NCBI GenBank assembly: GCA_029959085.1
Contig: JARWIR010000027.1
Span: forward strand, 5,146,001 to 5,210,000
Source of the DNA: Nemophila menziesii
Lineage: Eukaryota; Streptophyta; Magnoliopsida; Boraginales; Hydrophyllaceae
Length of the DNA: 64,000 bases
Direction of reading: 5' to 3'
Numbering within the stretch: the stretch's first letter is position 1; every line of letters starts with the position of its first letter. This document shows, piece after piece, positions 48,000-59,680 of the stretch. The notes under the pieces were generated by a model, which was given only the letters and a program-made list of their open reading frames with translations, had not been told where the DNA came from and ran no database searches. A program made the translations under genes and the position numbers.

Positions 48000-48613
48000 G
48001 TGAATTAGGCCAGACATATGTTATGTGGTAGATTTAGTTAGTCATTTTAATTGAACCCAGGACAAGAAAATCCGAAAGTTGTGAAAAAGATATTGAGATA
48101 TCTAAAAGGCACTATGGATTATGCCTTTGCTTTCGAGGAAATAGATTAAACCTAGAAGGATATATTACGCTATTTGGGATAGTGATATATATGGGGGTAA
48201 ATCTACCTCAGGTGATGTATTCATGTTGAATAATTGCGCAATTTCTTGAAGTAGCAAGATACAAACCTGTATAATTTTTGTCCACAATGGAAGCTGAGTT
48301 TATAGCATGCTTAACTGTGGTTCCAGAGGCTGTTTGGTCAAAAAGGTTATTATGAACATTTAGGATTCTCAGGCGATAGTGGGAGTCCGTTATTATACAT
48401 TGTGATAGTCAAGCTGAAAAGGCTTGTGTGAAAGCTCCTAAGTATCACAGTATAACTAAACACATTGATATAAAGTATAACGTTGTTAGAGATATTATTG
48501 CACAAAAGGATGTTGATTTGCAATACATACACACACGCAATATGCTTGCTGATCCATTCACAAAGGATATCCCAAGGGATATATTTATGGATATGTTAAA
48601 TCTAATTGATTAA
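48000..48613 (+). pseudogene. Copia RNase H, broken
   Basis: After several stops, HCDSQAEKACVKAPKYHSITKH begins near 48397 and DIKYNVVRDII, DLQYIHTRNMLADPFTKDIP run open to TAA at 48613. This is the C-terminal half of copia RNase H, whose last catalytic Asp is in the LADPFTK motif. Confidence 0.85.
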
Positions 48614-49776
48614 GAAAGATATAATGTATGAATATTGCGAGTTTATGTGCATTCATGTATATATATTTTCATTAGTATGTTTATTTAACTGTTTATTTTA
48701 ATAATATCATGTTTGATATATATTATAATGCGTGTAATTTTTGAAGTATGTATGTCCTATAGACTGAGATTGGCCCTATCACACGGGCAATCGCCTTTGG
48801 CACAAGAAGTGCACAAAGATGAGACTGACTCATAGTAGTGAAGAACCCTTAAGATAACTTGAGTTAAGATAGTCGCCTTAACTAAGTGTTAAGATGAGAT
48901 CATAAACATGGATAAACCATCTTAAGCTTATATTATGATCGAAGTAGAATCCCACTATCTACTTAGTCTATTAGAGCCAGATATGAGTTGCTTGATTGAT
49001 TTCATAGAAGGGTTGATCAATCGAAGAATTCATCTTAGGCAACGAGGCTTGTCTAATTATATATCTGTATGGTATTTATAAAATTGTGACATACAATTGG
49101 AGCTATATGAATAATACCATAACACGTGTGTCATACCACGTGTGCTTTCGACCAGAAGGAAGTGAAGAGTCGATCCCTGTCTCTTCATTGTGTGATGGCT
49201 TCAAAATTGTGCCCTTATTAATTTTGACAATGTCTTGATATTTTGATTAGGTGTATGCTACTTTGAACATACTACTAATGATCATGAATGATTCGGTCTA
49301 ATGGGGTATGTTTAGGAAGGCAACCTAATCAACATAAGAGGATATAAGTGTAAAGGGAAGACTAAAATTCTGTATCAAAGTGTGTGCTTGCAGGTACCGA
49401 TCATGTAAGTCAATTTGGACCATAACATGATAGTGAGACACATGAAGTTATGCCAGTGAACTCTTTTGATCACATAAACGATGTGATATAAATTTAAAGG
49501 GGTCAGAGTTACTGAATATGATACAATAAATTATTAGTCTGGGGTACTACAAGATACGTAAGGAATGAAGTTTCATTTGAGCAACTATGTATCCTAACAG
49601 GTTATTAGTAACGTATGCTCGTATACTTGTCGGTCGCACGACCTATTTTGTCAAGTATGATGAATTATTCTAGAAATGTGTATATGAGAAGATTTGAGAA
49701 ATATTGATGTATGGTGCATTGAAATGCATGTACCTAAAGGAAATGATTGTAACTCCATCATGTGCGAGTGAAAGAA
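48614..49776 (+). other. Copia 3' untranslated region
   Basis: About 1.16 kb between RNase H and the 3' LTR, with no ORF of note. GAGTGAAAGAA directly before 49777 is a weak polypurine tract. Confidence 0.65.
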
Positions 49777-50225
49777 TGAAAGAAATAAAAATAAATATTT
49801 TTATCCCATGTCACCCATGATGGGAAAGACATGAGCGTACAGGAGAGTTATCAAAGATAACTTCCCACTTAGATGGTGGAGGAGGTGGATAAAGTGGGAG
49901 AGTGGTTTATTTACAGGCAATAAACCAACTCTCCAGCTCTATAAATAGAGCCTCTCTTTCTCACAAAATCACAACAACACAGATAACACAATTAAGCGTA
50001 CAATTCTTTTCTCTCCAAATCAATAACACACAATAGATAATTCTGAGACATTTAGGTGGTGAAAAACAAAAGGTTTAGTTCTATTAATTAAACTTCGACC
50101 AGAGAAGCGATTCCTTCATTCCAATTCAATCAATTACAAGAAGGCAGAATTTTGGACTCTTCATTTCAATCCGCTGCGTATAAGGTTTGTCTAATAATCC
50201 TTCTTGTTTATATTCAAGAGTAACA
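49777..50225 (+). repeat. 3' LTR of the copia element (full length)
   Basis: 449 bp, TGAAAGAAAT to AGAGTAACA. Contains a TATA box CTATAAATAGA at 49939-49949, intact here and lost from the 5' LTR. Confidence 0.92.
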
Positions 50226-50459
50226 CAACTTAAACAATTTCAACCAATATATAACTATTGAAGTATAGGACTTCAACATTAATGTAATATTCATAATATA
50301 ATATTCACCATTGAAACAAATAAAAGTTACTCAACTTCAAAATTCATATAATAATCTGCCAAAATCTCGCTAGAAGCCTTAGCAACCAAATCTAATTATA
50401 TAAATAAAATGACTTTTCTTTGTGCAAACACCGTAAAGCAAAAAAAGATGGACCAATGC

Positions 50460-51335
50460 TGTAATTAAATCTCCACCAGTTGTGCCAAATGGATATTTAC
50501 TGCAAAACAATTAAAAAATTAGAGTATAAGACCAAATTGTTCAACAACAAATCATGGGACCCACAAAACTCTAGAAGAAAAAAAATTCTATTTTGATCCT
50601 AGAATATGTTTTACTATTATTGTAAAGGGTTTTGATTCACCTTCAGTGTAGGATGATTGGAGACGCAATTTGACGGCTTCATTTTGAGCATTTAGGTCAG
50701 CCCGATTCGAATTCGTTACGTTAAAGGGAGCATTTTCTAAAATTGTATTCGAAGGTTCGAGAGTCTCTTCTACCTAACATGGCAGTTAAATACTCATCAC
50801 CATAGCATATACACAACACATGGTAAGCACAAACCAAAAGGACTAAAGACTTACGAATTGGTTGGTTTTTTGTGAAAATGATGCATCAGCGGGTTTTATT
50901 AGACCATCAACTGATATTTACTGCAAAACAATTCAAAAAATAGTGTAAGACCAAGTTGTTCAACTCCAACAGTTGCACGAAATGGTTATTTACTGCAAAA
51001 CAATTCAAAAAATACAATATAACACCAAATTGCTCGCTCCAACAGTCACGCCAAATCATAGGACCCGCACCCTCCCCATATGCTCTTCTAAGCGCATCAC
51101 TTCTCATACGGTACATGACCATTGTCGAATTTGTATAAAAATATAATAAGTAATACTTAAATCAGATAATTCTGAAAAATTGTTAAAGTGGTTGAATTGG
51201 TTTAAAATTAAAATAAACTTTTTACCTTAATTTGGCATAGCGATGATGATGGTGGAGAATGGTCCCGGAGTGGTAGCAGTTTTTGTGTGCAGAAGGGGCT
51301 TGGTGGGAAGGTGAGTGTTTACCTTAATTTAGGTT
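50460..51335 (-). pseudogene. Minus-strand exon-like module with repeated splice-acceptor units, copy 2
   Basis: Counterpart of 7430-8300. MVMYRMRSDALRRAYGEGAGP starts at 51122. The 70-bp acceptor-like units are at about 51045-50985, 50980-50915 and 50550-50475. The bZIP-like stretch LNAQNEAVKLRLQSSYTEG is at about 50700-50640, with six extra bases upstream (TTCGAA) relative to copy 1. Function unrecognised. Confidence 0.35.
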
Positions 51336-52255
51336 CTTTCCAAGCCCCAAACCGGGTTGATGATGGTGTAGAATGGTCCTTGAGTGGTGACCGCCCGATT
51401 TACTTGTTCAGAAGAGCGGCTTGGTGGTGAGCGAAGAGATTTTTTTTGTTTTCTATTTAAATACGAGTGTGAAGAAATGAAAGATGTGAGAGATGTTTTT
51501 GTGAGCCGTGAAAATGAGAGTTATGAGATATAAGTTATATGTTAATATGAGAATTTAAAATTATGAGAGTTATAAGGAGCTTAATGGGGTAATTATGAGC
51601 TAAACAGGGGATGAGGAAAAATAGAGAAAATCAGGTAAGTCCTATTAATATATATATAAAGTATGAATATAGATTTAAACTTTTAATATTTTATAATAGA
51701 TAAAACTAATAATTTTCTATTAAACAATAAAAAATCGGTAAATCAAAATATGACAACCTTGTATCAATGAAGAATATAAATATAAATCTGATTTTGATTT
51801 GTTCAAATTAAATCTAAAATTGTACGGATGCACATGTTCAGACAAATTTGAGTGAAATTTACCATATATAATGTAATATAAAAATACTAAGTAATACTAG
51901 AATAAAACTTATATAACAAATGAACAAGTTTAATATTTTTTAAGTAATAATTTGTAGTCTATTGATATATTTTGTATACATATTAATTATAATCAATATT
52001 ATTAAAATATTAAAATATTTTACTTATTTTTATTAGATATATGAGAACATAAATTAGAGTAAAACAATTTCTTATATTATGATTAAAAATATATAAAAAA
52101 TAGTAAGTTAAAAATCTTTTGATACCGGAAAATTTATTGTTTTTTTTAATTGTAAACAAAAGAGAAGAAGAATGTTGTTTTTAGAACTATAAAAAATGCT
52201 ATCATAAAGGGGACTCGAATTCGGATGGCCAGCAGCAGCCTGGAGGATAGCAGCT
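51336..52255. other. A+T-rich non-coding stretch, copy 2
   Basis: Collinear with 8301-9240. Nothing recognised. Confidence 0.55.
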
Positions 52256-52326
52256 AAGGATGTTCGGGAAGCAACATCGCTTGGAAGACTCTTGTTTCTA
52301 GTTCTGGTTCGCGGCAAGAAGGGGAG

Positions 52327-53324
52327 GTGCAGCGGATGGAACTTGTTAGAAGGGACGATCAAATGCAGCATCAACTCACGGAAGTGGATGAACGAGGCTT
52401 GGCAGGGAATATAGTTGCACAAGGAGCGCAACAAGTGAGCTTATGTCAGAAACAGTGGTGTGGTGATTTGCTATCGCGGAAAAGGGAAATAAATATGATC
52501 GAAAAAAAGTATATTGTGCTTTCCTATAGTTAGCATTTATGTTGAAAAAAATAACCGGATTTTTTATCCTTTAGCAAAGAAAAGAACGCATAGTGAACTA
52601 CGAGCTATTATCTTTAACGCGGCAAGTGATTATGCGCTCGCGTGGGGAGTCGAAAGAGATAGCGGGTTAATTGTATCGGCAAAAACTATCTTAGGTAAAT
52701 GGGTTAAACCAGAAATGGGCGTCAAATTGAATGTGGATGGCGCCTATGATGCAGTGAGATCTAAAGATGGTGTAGGTGGGCTTTTTCGGAATAAGTATGG
52801 CGATTATCTTGGGGGGTTTGCAGAGAGTTGCGTAGCACTGAGTCCTTTTGAGGCGAAACTCCTCGCTTTAAATTTTGGCCTTCATATGGGGGTGTGTTAA
52901 GGTTATGATTTTCTCACTATTGAAATTGACTCGAATGAATTGCACGTGCTAGTGAAGGGCGGTGCGAATTCAAAAGGCTTTTTCAAATGATATAATATGT
53001 GCTTGTCGCGAAATACTGGCATCTAGAGAGAATTTTGAGTTGGTTTGGAATTATAGAGAAGCGAACAATTGTGTGGATTGGATGGCAAAGTTTGGAGTAG
53101 AGAGTGCGGAGGGGACTTCCCCGTTAGGCTATAGGGGCCACTAAAATGGATCTTCGAGAACACCAGCTCATGAACTTTGCGGGTCGATAGGACCCACCAG
53201 ATGGTATATGGCGCTTACTAAAGCATGTACCGTTACAGATAGGTTGTATCCAGAATAACCATTGATAGTTGATAGCTTGTAGAAAGTTTACATCCCGGTT
53301 GGCCTCTTATTTAATTAAAAAAAT
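52327..53324 (+). pseudogene. LINE-type RNase H domain (RVT_3) pseudogene, copy 2
   Basis: Counterpart of 9291-10267. Upstream ORF at 52327-52533, then EKNNRIFYPLAKKR, KLNVDGAYDA (catalytic Asp), GVGGLFRNKYGDYLGG and FEAKLLAL (catalytic Glu). The TAA at 52898-52900, shared with copy 1, precedes DFLTIEIDSNE. The C-terminal WNYREANNCVDWMAKFG is in another frame (52962-53144). It carries about 27 bp near 52307 that copy 1 lacks. No reverse transcriptase. Confidence 0.75.
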
Positions 53325-54035
53325 CGAATAGCCAGAAAAACAAATACAATCGTCTTACCAAGAGAGGGGAGACCAAACTTTATTTTATTTAGTAAAATAA
53401 TATTAATTATAAAAAATACTTACAAATATATAAATATATACCTTGAAAATCAGAGACCTTACCTAAACTTGGGAGATTGCCTTGCCTGCCCATTCTTTGT
53501 GCCATGGTGGTTGTTATGGAGTAGTATAAAAAGAAACGAGTTTGGTTCAAATCAATGAGAAAAAGAACTATTTAGATTAACTTTTTTTGTTACATAAAAG
53601 AGTCACTTTTGATTCGAATTCATTAACTTGGTTTAAACTTACACCATTAAATTAGATGACAAAGACCTTGAACAATAAGATAATCTCAACTGGTTAATTA
53701 TTTTTCAATTGATAATCAAACAATAACATTATTTTTATTTTATTAATTGTTTATTAATAAAATATAATTAATATAATTAATGCATAAGAGAAGATTAAAA
53801 AAATTATTTTATAGTCTAATTTCTTAAAATATAATTGCTTGCACTTTACTTCAAGTAACGATTGAACAAAAAAAAAAATCAAGTAATTTTTTTTAATCAA
53901 TTCGAAATTTGGTTGTGATATTAATATTTTGACTTCAAGCCTACAAGACTCATCGGTTTTCAAATATAAATTTGTCTATTTGGTTAGCCCGTCTACAATG
54001 ATTGAGATTTGTAACAGGTGAAACAATTTAGAACA
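53325..54035. other. A+T-rich spacer, copy 2
   Basis: Collinear with 10268-10978. Nothing recognised. Confidence 0.5.
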
Positions 54036-54134
54036 ATGGAAGCTCGAAAAATGAGTCGCCTATTGATTCAGGTAATAAGATGCCTTTCTTGATTTGTTTT
54101 AGATTATAGAGTTTTTCTCCTCTCCTGAAATATG
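54036..54134 (+). pseudogene. F-box gene remnant: exon 1 and part of the intron, copy 2
   Basis: ATG at 54036, MEARKMSRLLIQ, ending at 54071 before a GTAATA donor. The intron is cut at 54134 by the 3.8-kb deletion, so the F-box and all downstream coding sequence are gone. Confidence 0.85.
54130..54134. other. Deletion junction with 5-bp microhomology
   Basis: ATATG occurs once here and twice in copy 1 (11073-11077 and 14861-14865), bounding the 3,788 bp missing from copy 2. Confidence 0.9.
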
Positions 54135-55120
54135 CTACGTTCAGATGATTAACTGAATTACCAGATTGGCTACGCAGTTAGTCGACCCCGTGAGGATCAT
54201 TGACGAACACCACAAGTTTCTTCCTAGTTTCGTAATTAAACCCTCCGTCAAGGTGATCACCGCCACTAGTGAATAGCCTAATTACTACTACCTACCCTTG
54301 ATTCGCGACGTCAATGATAGTAAATAAATATAAAGATAGAATCAATATGTAATTACGTGACTTAATTTAAATTAATATAATCCCAAATTGGAAAGACATT
54401 AAATTAGAAACTAGGATTCATCCCAAAAATACGAGTATCAAGTCATTTAAGTTTAACTCATAATTAAATACATAAAGGAAAAGAAACTAGAAATATACAA
54501 GATTGGTAAAAAGAGAAATAAAATAAAGAAGGACCTAATTAGGAGAAGAATTTGATATGTTGTTGGAGGAAGAAAGACTTCTCCAGCTTCTGCTCTTGAC
54601 TCTTTCATTTGACGCTCTCCCTAAAGATGATTTAATTTGAAGAATAAATTGAGAGATTATGAATAAAGAGGTCTAAACGAGCTTATATAGATTGTGAGAA
54701 TGGATTAGGTCTAATCTTGTACTTAATTAAGTAATTTAAAGTCCATGTCCAATTGCTAAAATAAAGGCACAACTTTCTCTTTTAGATCTCCAGGTCTGAA
54801 TCAGTACCTATCTGGCTAAAAATTAGAAATTAGTAACATCTATCCAGATTTTTATCTTTTTTTGTCAATTCTTCGAGTGGTACTTTCTCTCTTTTGACCT
54901 CTCCTCTTGATCTAAGACTTTAAACTTCACTTCTCCTCCTGATCTTGGTGCTTCATAACATCCATGTACCTAAGAACTTTATACTAAAAACAAACAAATT
55001 AACGCACAAAAGTTCTAAAAATACAAATAACATAATTCCAAGGGGAGAAAGTGCAATATATTAAAATCAGCATAAAACTCTATATAATAAGTCCAATTAC
55101 TACCTAAAAATAAGTCTCAT
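54135..55120 (-). mobile_element. Degenerate gypsy-type LTR, truncated, copy 2
   Basis: Matches 14866-15860. The first 400 bp were removed by the deletion ending at 54134. Confidence 0.6.
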
Positions 55121-55139
55121 AAGGGAATATATTTATAAC

Positions 55140-55735
55140 AAAATGGGAAACGTCAAGGAGAAATTTGTGCGTGAATCGTTGTAAAAGATGGTAGATTACA
55201 TTCGTTGAGCCAAGTCAATACATTTGTATACCGCATTGGTGTGAGTAACAGAGGGTAAATAGTGTGTGTTTTACTTTCCCCTAATTATCCCCTAGCAACA
55301 TTATTATAAGCAGAATGAGTGTTGCCTTTGTGGACGTGATGCCAAATAGGATATCCAATTAATTTACAACATATCGCGCTTGTGTGTCCATGAGTAGGAA
55401 AACCAAAGTTAAGACAATGGTAATTTGAAGGTCTTTTGCATCCATTATTCTGACTGAATATGGTGTTTTGTTATGGCTGCAGGTAAGTACTGGATACAAC
55501 AACTATTGATGGGGCAAAATTGTGTACAACATGTGTCCACAAAGTCAAAGGATAAAGTGCAGCATGTTGTTTTAGTGAGGATATAGACACCACCACTTCT
55601 CTTTGTTTCTCTTCCTAGATAATAAGGTTATATGTGTTATTCAAAGAGGGAAGTTGATAATTGAGTACAATCTGACCTCAAATTGCTGAATAGAAGTTGT
55701 CAACATTCATTACAAACCAAAGAACATGCTAACCA
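55140..55735. other. Spacer, copy 2
   Basis: Collinear with 15861-16450. Nothing recognised. Confidence 0.5.
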
Positions 55736-56163
55736 TTGGGTTATGGTTTTGAAAAGTGAAAACGATGGTTAAAACCCTTAGGTTATGGATTTAGATAGAA
55801 ATAAAACAGAATAACCGAAAACTGTTTATTATCATATATATTTTCATATTCAATAATAATCTAGGTTAAATTAGATATATTAAATTATAAAATCAAAATC
55901 CAAATACTAGATTTAACCAATTAATTAATAAAAATAATCTAGTTTGATTTTATAAAAATTAATATAATTATTATTAAATTATCATTTTGTTATGCTTAAA
56001 AACCGCAAAACTGTTTAAAAAAACAAAACCGAATAATGCGGTTATGGTTTTGAAATGTGTAACTGATGGTTAAAAGCGTTAGGATATGGTTTTTATAAAA
56101 TAAACGGTTACGGTTATGGTTTTGATATTTTTGCAAAAAACCTGACTGTTTCCATCCCTAGAT
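55735..56163. mobile_element. hAT-like non-autonomous element terminus, copy 2
   Basis: Same reiterated GGTTATGGTTTT and AACCG motifs as 16450-16892, ending TTTCCATCCCTAG at about 56161. Confidence 0.45.
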
Positions 56164-56989
56164 ATATGTGTTACGACTCCATAAATTATAGTTCTCCGTA
56201 AGAGGTTGGAAAACAAGGCAAATGTCATACATATCAAAGGTGTTATGATGATATAGGTGGGTCTTGTCGTGGGACGTTTTATTTTTAAACGAGTATGGTG
56301 GTGTTTTAGACTAAAACGTGGAAGTCTTAGGGAAGATTTGTCATGGCGTCTCTTGGAAGAATTCGAGAGAATGGTGATGATCTGTATCTCTTGATTCGAT
56401 TGTATAAATTGTATCCAAGGTGAAATATTTTGGCAGAGTGAGAATTTAAAGGTTCTAAACAAACCTTAAAATGGACCCTTATTTTGGTATAATCATATAA
56501 ATATTATTACTTGCCAAGCAAAAATAATTATATTAATAATTATTATTATTATTATAATTATAATTATAATAATAATAATAAAATTCCACGACAACAAAAA
56601 ATATCAGTTCTAGAAGAAGAAATATGAAAATATTAACTTAAAAACATTTTTGTTAAAATGATAGATTATTATGCAAAACAGAGGAGACAATTTGGTCTCT
56701 TTGAAGATACACGAGTATATTTACAACTTTTGCATGGTATAAGATCCCAAATTAATCTGTGGCGCTCTAAGTTTTCCGAAAGCCATCTTAGACATTTTTG
56801 GAGATAGTCCATATTTTGTGTACAAAAGAGAATTTAGAAGGGTGCATGTTTATTTTAATAATTAGTGTTTGACCCTTTAAATTCTCATTGTTATAAGTTA
56901 ATATTGAGTCATCTTATTAAAGCTTGATGATTTTCTAGTCTTGCATATATCTTTCGCCTAGCCTGCAAAGACTTATTGCTGGTGCAATC
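56164..56989. other. Spacer before DUF674 fragment, copy 2
   Basis: Includes an expanded (AAT/ATT)n tract at about 56530-56580. Otherwise collinear with 16893-17682. Confidence 0.45.
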
Positions 56990-57170
56990 ATGGATCCTTC
57001 ACCTACCAAACTAAGCTTGAAACTTCTTATAGACAAAAAAAACCAAGGAGACCTTTTCGCTGAAGTTGAAAAAGACTTCGTTGATTTCCTTTTCCACATA
57101 CTTTCTTATCCTTGAGATTCTATTATAAACATTGTCGGGTCCCTAGGAAAACTTACCGAAGTATAGAAAC

Positions 57171-57173
<3 letters not shown>
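56990..57173 (+). pseudogene. DUF674 N-terminal fragment with in-frame stop, copy 2
   Basis: ATG at 56990: MDPSPTKLSLKLLIDKKNQ, GDLFAEVEKDFVDFLFHILSYP, then TGA at 57113-57115 as in copy 1. One codon shorter than copy 1 before the stop. Downstream the frame is further damaged (GKLTEV for GKIYGS). Plant-specific family, function unknown. Confidence 0.8.

Positions 57174-57218
<45 letters not shown>
57174..57218. repeat. (AT)n microsatellite, expanded in copy 2
   Basis: About 44 bp of alternating AT; the corresponding run in copy 1 (17869-17882) is about 13 bp. Confidence 0.95.
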
Positions 57219-57220
<2 letters not shown>

Positions 57221-57559
57221 GGGCAACACCCGATTAATTACACAGATAGTGAAATTATTCTTAATTAATTACAATTTCAAGTTAATTCTCAATTAATAAA
57301 AAAATTAAAAGATTACCAAAATACCCATAAACCATTTAATTATTACTTTAATTATATATATCATTTAATTCTTATTATCTTCATCATTTGATCCAATTTT
57401 CGAAATATTCAACTATTAATAAAAAGGTATATGGAATAAAACTATTTATAAAAACGCCTCAACCAAAAATATCCCTACAAATAGTAATTAAAAAAAAGAA
57501 ATTAGAAAAAAAATACCCATAAACAACTGATGTCTTCATATTTGTGAAATAATAATCTA

Positions 57560-58115
57560 GTTTGGAGACACCACTTTAGGTGTATTATGTGCTTAGCTTA
57601 AGTGGTTTTCACAATTATTAGATAGTTTCTCTAGTCTTACCTTGTTTTGGAGCTTTGTTACTTTAAGAGCATATTTCGGTGTAATAGTGTGTTAAATGTG
57701 AATCTTTTAGTTACAAGAATGATATTAGAAGCCAAGAATTGACGAATAAGTTGAAGAAATAAGATCCAAGACAAAATGAAGACTTAAAAAGGCAGTAGAA
57801 ACTATTTTGGATAAAGCAAAAGCTATCAATAGTTGTTGGCCAGATTTGGAATGTGTAGTATTTAAAATGCTGCATAAAATCGATATAGAATTTGAATAAC
57901 CCCTTTTAAATCAAGAAAGGTCTTTGAATTACGATCGTGTGGCCACTAGTTTCGAGTTATTTGGAGATGTAAGGAAAAAGTTGTGAATTTTACAAACTCT
58001 ATAGGTCAGGCAGTCCATGGGTTTGCGCTGGAGTAGGGATCTAAAACCTAATTCATGACCTAGATTTTGTTCCTACACGTATATGTACTTGTATTTCATA
58101 CTATAAACATGTCTT
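57560..58115 (+). mobile_element. Degenerate gypsy-type LTR, truncated, copy 2
   Basis: Matches 18240-18803. Similarity to copy 1 stops at ACATGTCTTTT, and the second half of the LTR is missing. Confidence 0.5.
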
Positions 58116-58116
58116 T

Positions 58117-58790
58117 TAATGTCCACTTATTTTGGAACAAGCAAAAGAAATGGGAGTTAATATAATTTTTACTTGACAAGGCAAGAATAAGTAAAACGAA
58201 ATGTCTGGTTATATCTAATAAAATCTTTTCAAAAATCTAGTCGGTTATCATGACTCTTGATATTGTTTCATATCATTGTTGACCACATTGTTTGTATTGT
58301 ATTTCATTTCGAGGCAGGAGTTTCTATCTATCTTTGAATATTAGGTAACCTTTATACTGACGAAAGAGTATTAGTCAACCTCTAAGCCTAAAGAAGTAGA
58401 AGAAATTGTAGAGAAGGTTGAAGAAGAGGTGACTGCGCCAGTGATCGTAAAAGAGAATCTTTAGAAGACACCGTTAGTTCAGAAAAATAAGATAGATGTT
58501 GTTAGTTAGAATCGTCCTCCCATACCTAATTCTTCACGTGTCCAATATAAGAACCAATGACAAACGGAACAAGAGGTTAATAGCCACGGAGATGAAGTTG
58601 CACATCATTCTGCCATTCGTGGTATCAATCCAAGGTATGTCGTTTGTGAACTTATTATCTGTACTTTATCTTATATATATATATTCAGTGAGCAATGTTA
58701 AATATATACTATAAATCAGATTTGTACATAATGCTTTCTTAAAAATTATATCTTGTATTGATATAAATATAAGTCCTCCTTATGCATACT
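58117..58790 (+). repeat. Diverged local duplicate of the 60.1-60.7-kb sequence
   Basis: 58117-58340 resembles 60372-60600 (GTCCACTTA..., GGAGTTAA, ACTTGACA, AGTAAAACGAAA, CTCTCGATATT-like steps), and 58650-58775 resembles 60108-60265 (ACTATAAA-CAGATTTGTA-ATAATGCTT). Identity is clearly lower than between the two large copies, so this duplication is older. Confidence 0.6.
58381..58650 (+). pseudogene. Unrecognised coding-like remnant
   Basis: One frame reads KPKEVEEIVEKVEEEVTAP, VIVKENL, stop, KTPLVQKNKIDVVS, stop, NRPPIPNSSRVQYKNQ, stop, QTEQEVNSHGDEVAHHS. The acidic heptad-like start and the Pro-rich middle look like protein sequence broken by three stops in the same frame. No family is recognised; a retrotransposon or host gene linker region is possible. 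Confidence 0.35.
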
Positions 58791-59099
58791 TAGGTTCATC
58801 CCCTACCTGAACATGAAATTCTATTTATCTTCGGTTTAATTATTAAAAAAACTAGTTTTTTTGTGATACTTGACCACTTTGACATCACTGTTATTGATTT
58901 TACAACTTGGACTACTATTTTGTAAAAAAAATCCTTAATTACCCTCTACATTGTCTATAACAATTTACGTGATTATTTTTTTTCAAAACTGATTGTTCAA
59001 GAATAAGGTTAATTTATTTTTTTGTAAAATCAACTTCTGGTTGATTTGCGAACATAGAATTTAGGGGACATATTTTTTCTTTTTAATGATTGAAGTTTT

Positions 59100-59454
59100 A
59101 CATTGCTACACTTTCTTTTAGCATTACAACAAATAGTATCATTAGAGACAATATATATTGCGGCAACACTAAAATGATTTCTAATGATATTTTTATCGAC
59201 AACATTTATTACGGCAACACCAAAATGACCTCTAATTATATATTTAGCGGCATAATTTGCCGCTAAAGATAAAGCTAATAAAGACAAAAATAAATAATTT
59301 GCTACAAATTATGTCTTTAGATACACGAACTTATTGCGGCAAATAAATAGTTGCGACGTTAATCGCTAATGCCTATTAACGGTAAAATTGAGACTATCAG
59401 TAGCAAAAAAAAATTTACCGCTAAAGAAAACCTTTTTTGTAGTGTATACCTAAT
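59100..59454. mobile_element. CACTA-type terminus with subterminal repeats, copy 2
   Basis: Ends in CCGCTAAAGAAAACCTTTTTTGTAGTG at 59454. Upstream, GCGGCAACACTAAAATGATT and GGCAACACCAAAATGACCTC recur with a spacing of about 52 bp, with many GCGGCA/TGCCGC words. This terminus differs from the CACTACTACAACG end at 34427, so it belongs to a different CACTA family. The other end was not found. Confidence 0.6.
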
Positions 59455-59680
59455 AGACCTTTATGTGAAACTTTGAAGATTCATGATTTAGGTTATATTA
59501 CATTCTTAATTGAAGATAAAATAATCATTTATCACCATAATCATATGTTAGAAATTATTGGAAATTATTGCTTTCTAATATTGGGCGCTTAAATTAAAAT
59601 GATACATAGAATTTAATTTAATTGTAATATAAATCTACAGCAAGAAAATGTATGAACAATTTTGTATTTGTTGATATCCA

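Larger units (their letters stand above)
43184..50225 (+). mobile_element. Degenerate Ty1/copia LTR retrotransposon (copy 2 only)
   Basis: A 7,042-bp insertion flanked by CAACT at 43179-43183 and 50226-50230. Termini are TG...CA. Pol order is gag, zinc knuckle, protease, integrase, reverse transcriptase, RNase H, which is the copia order. Coding parts are full of stops and frameshifts, while the insertion boundaries are clean. The 5' LTR is truncated and fused to foreign sequence. No primer-binding site (TGGTATCAGAGC type) was found. Confidence 0.92.
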
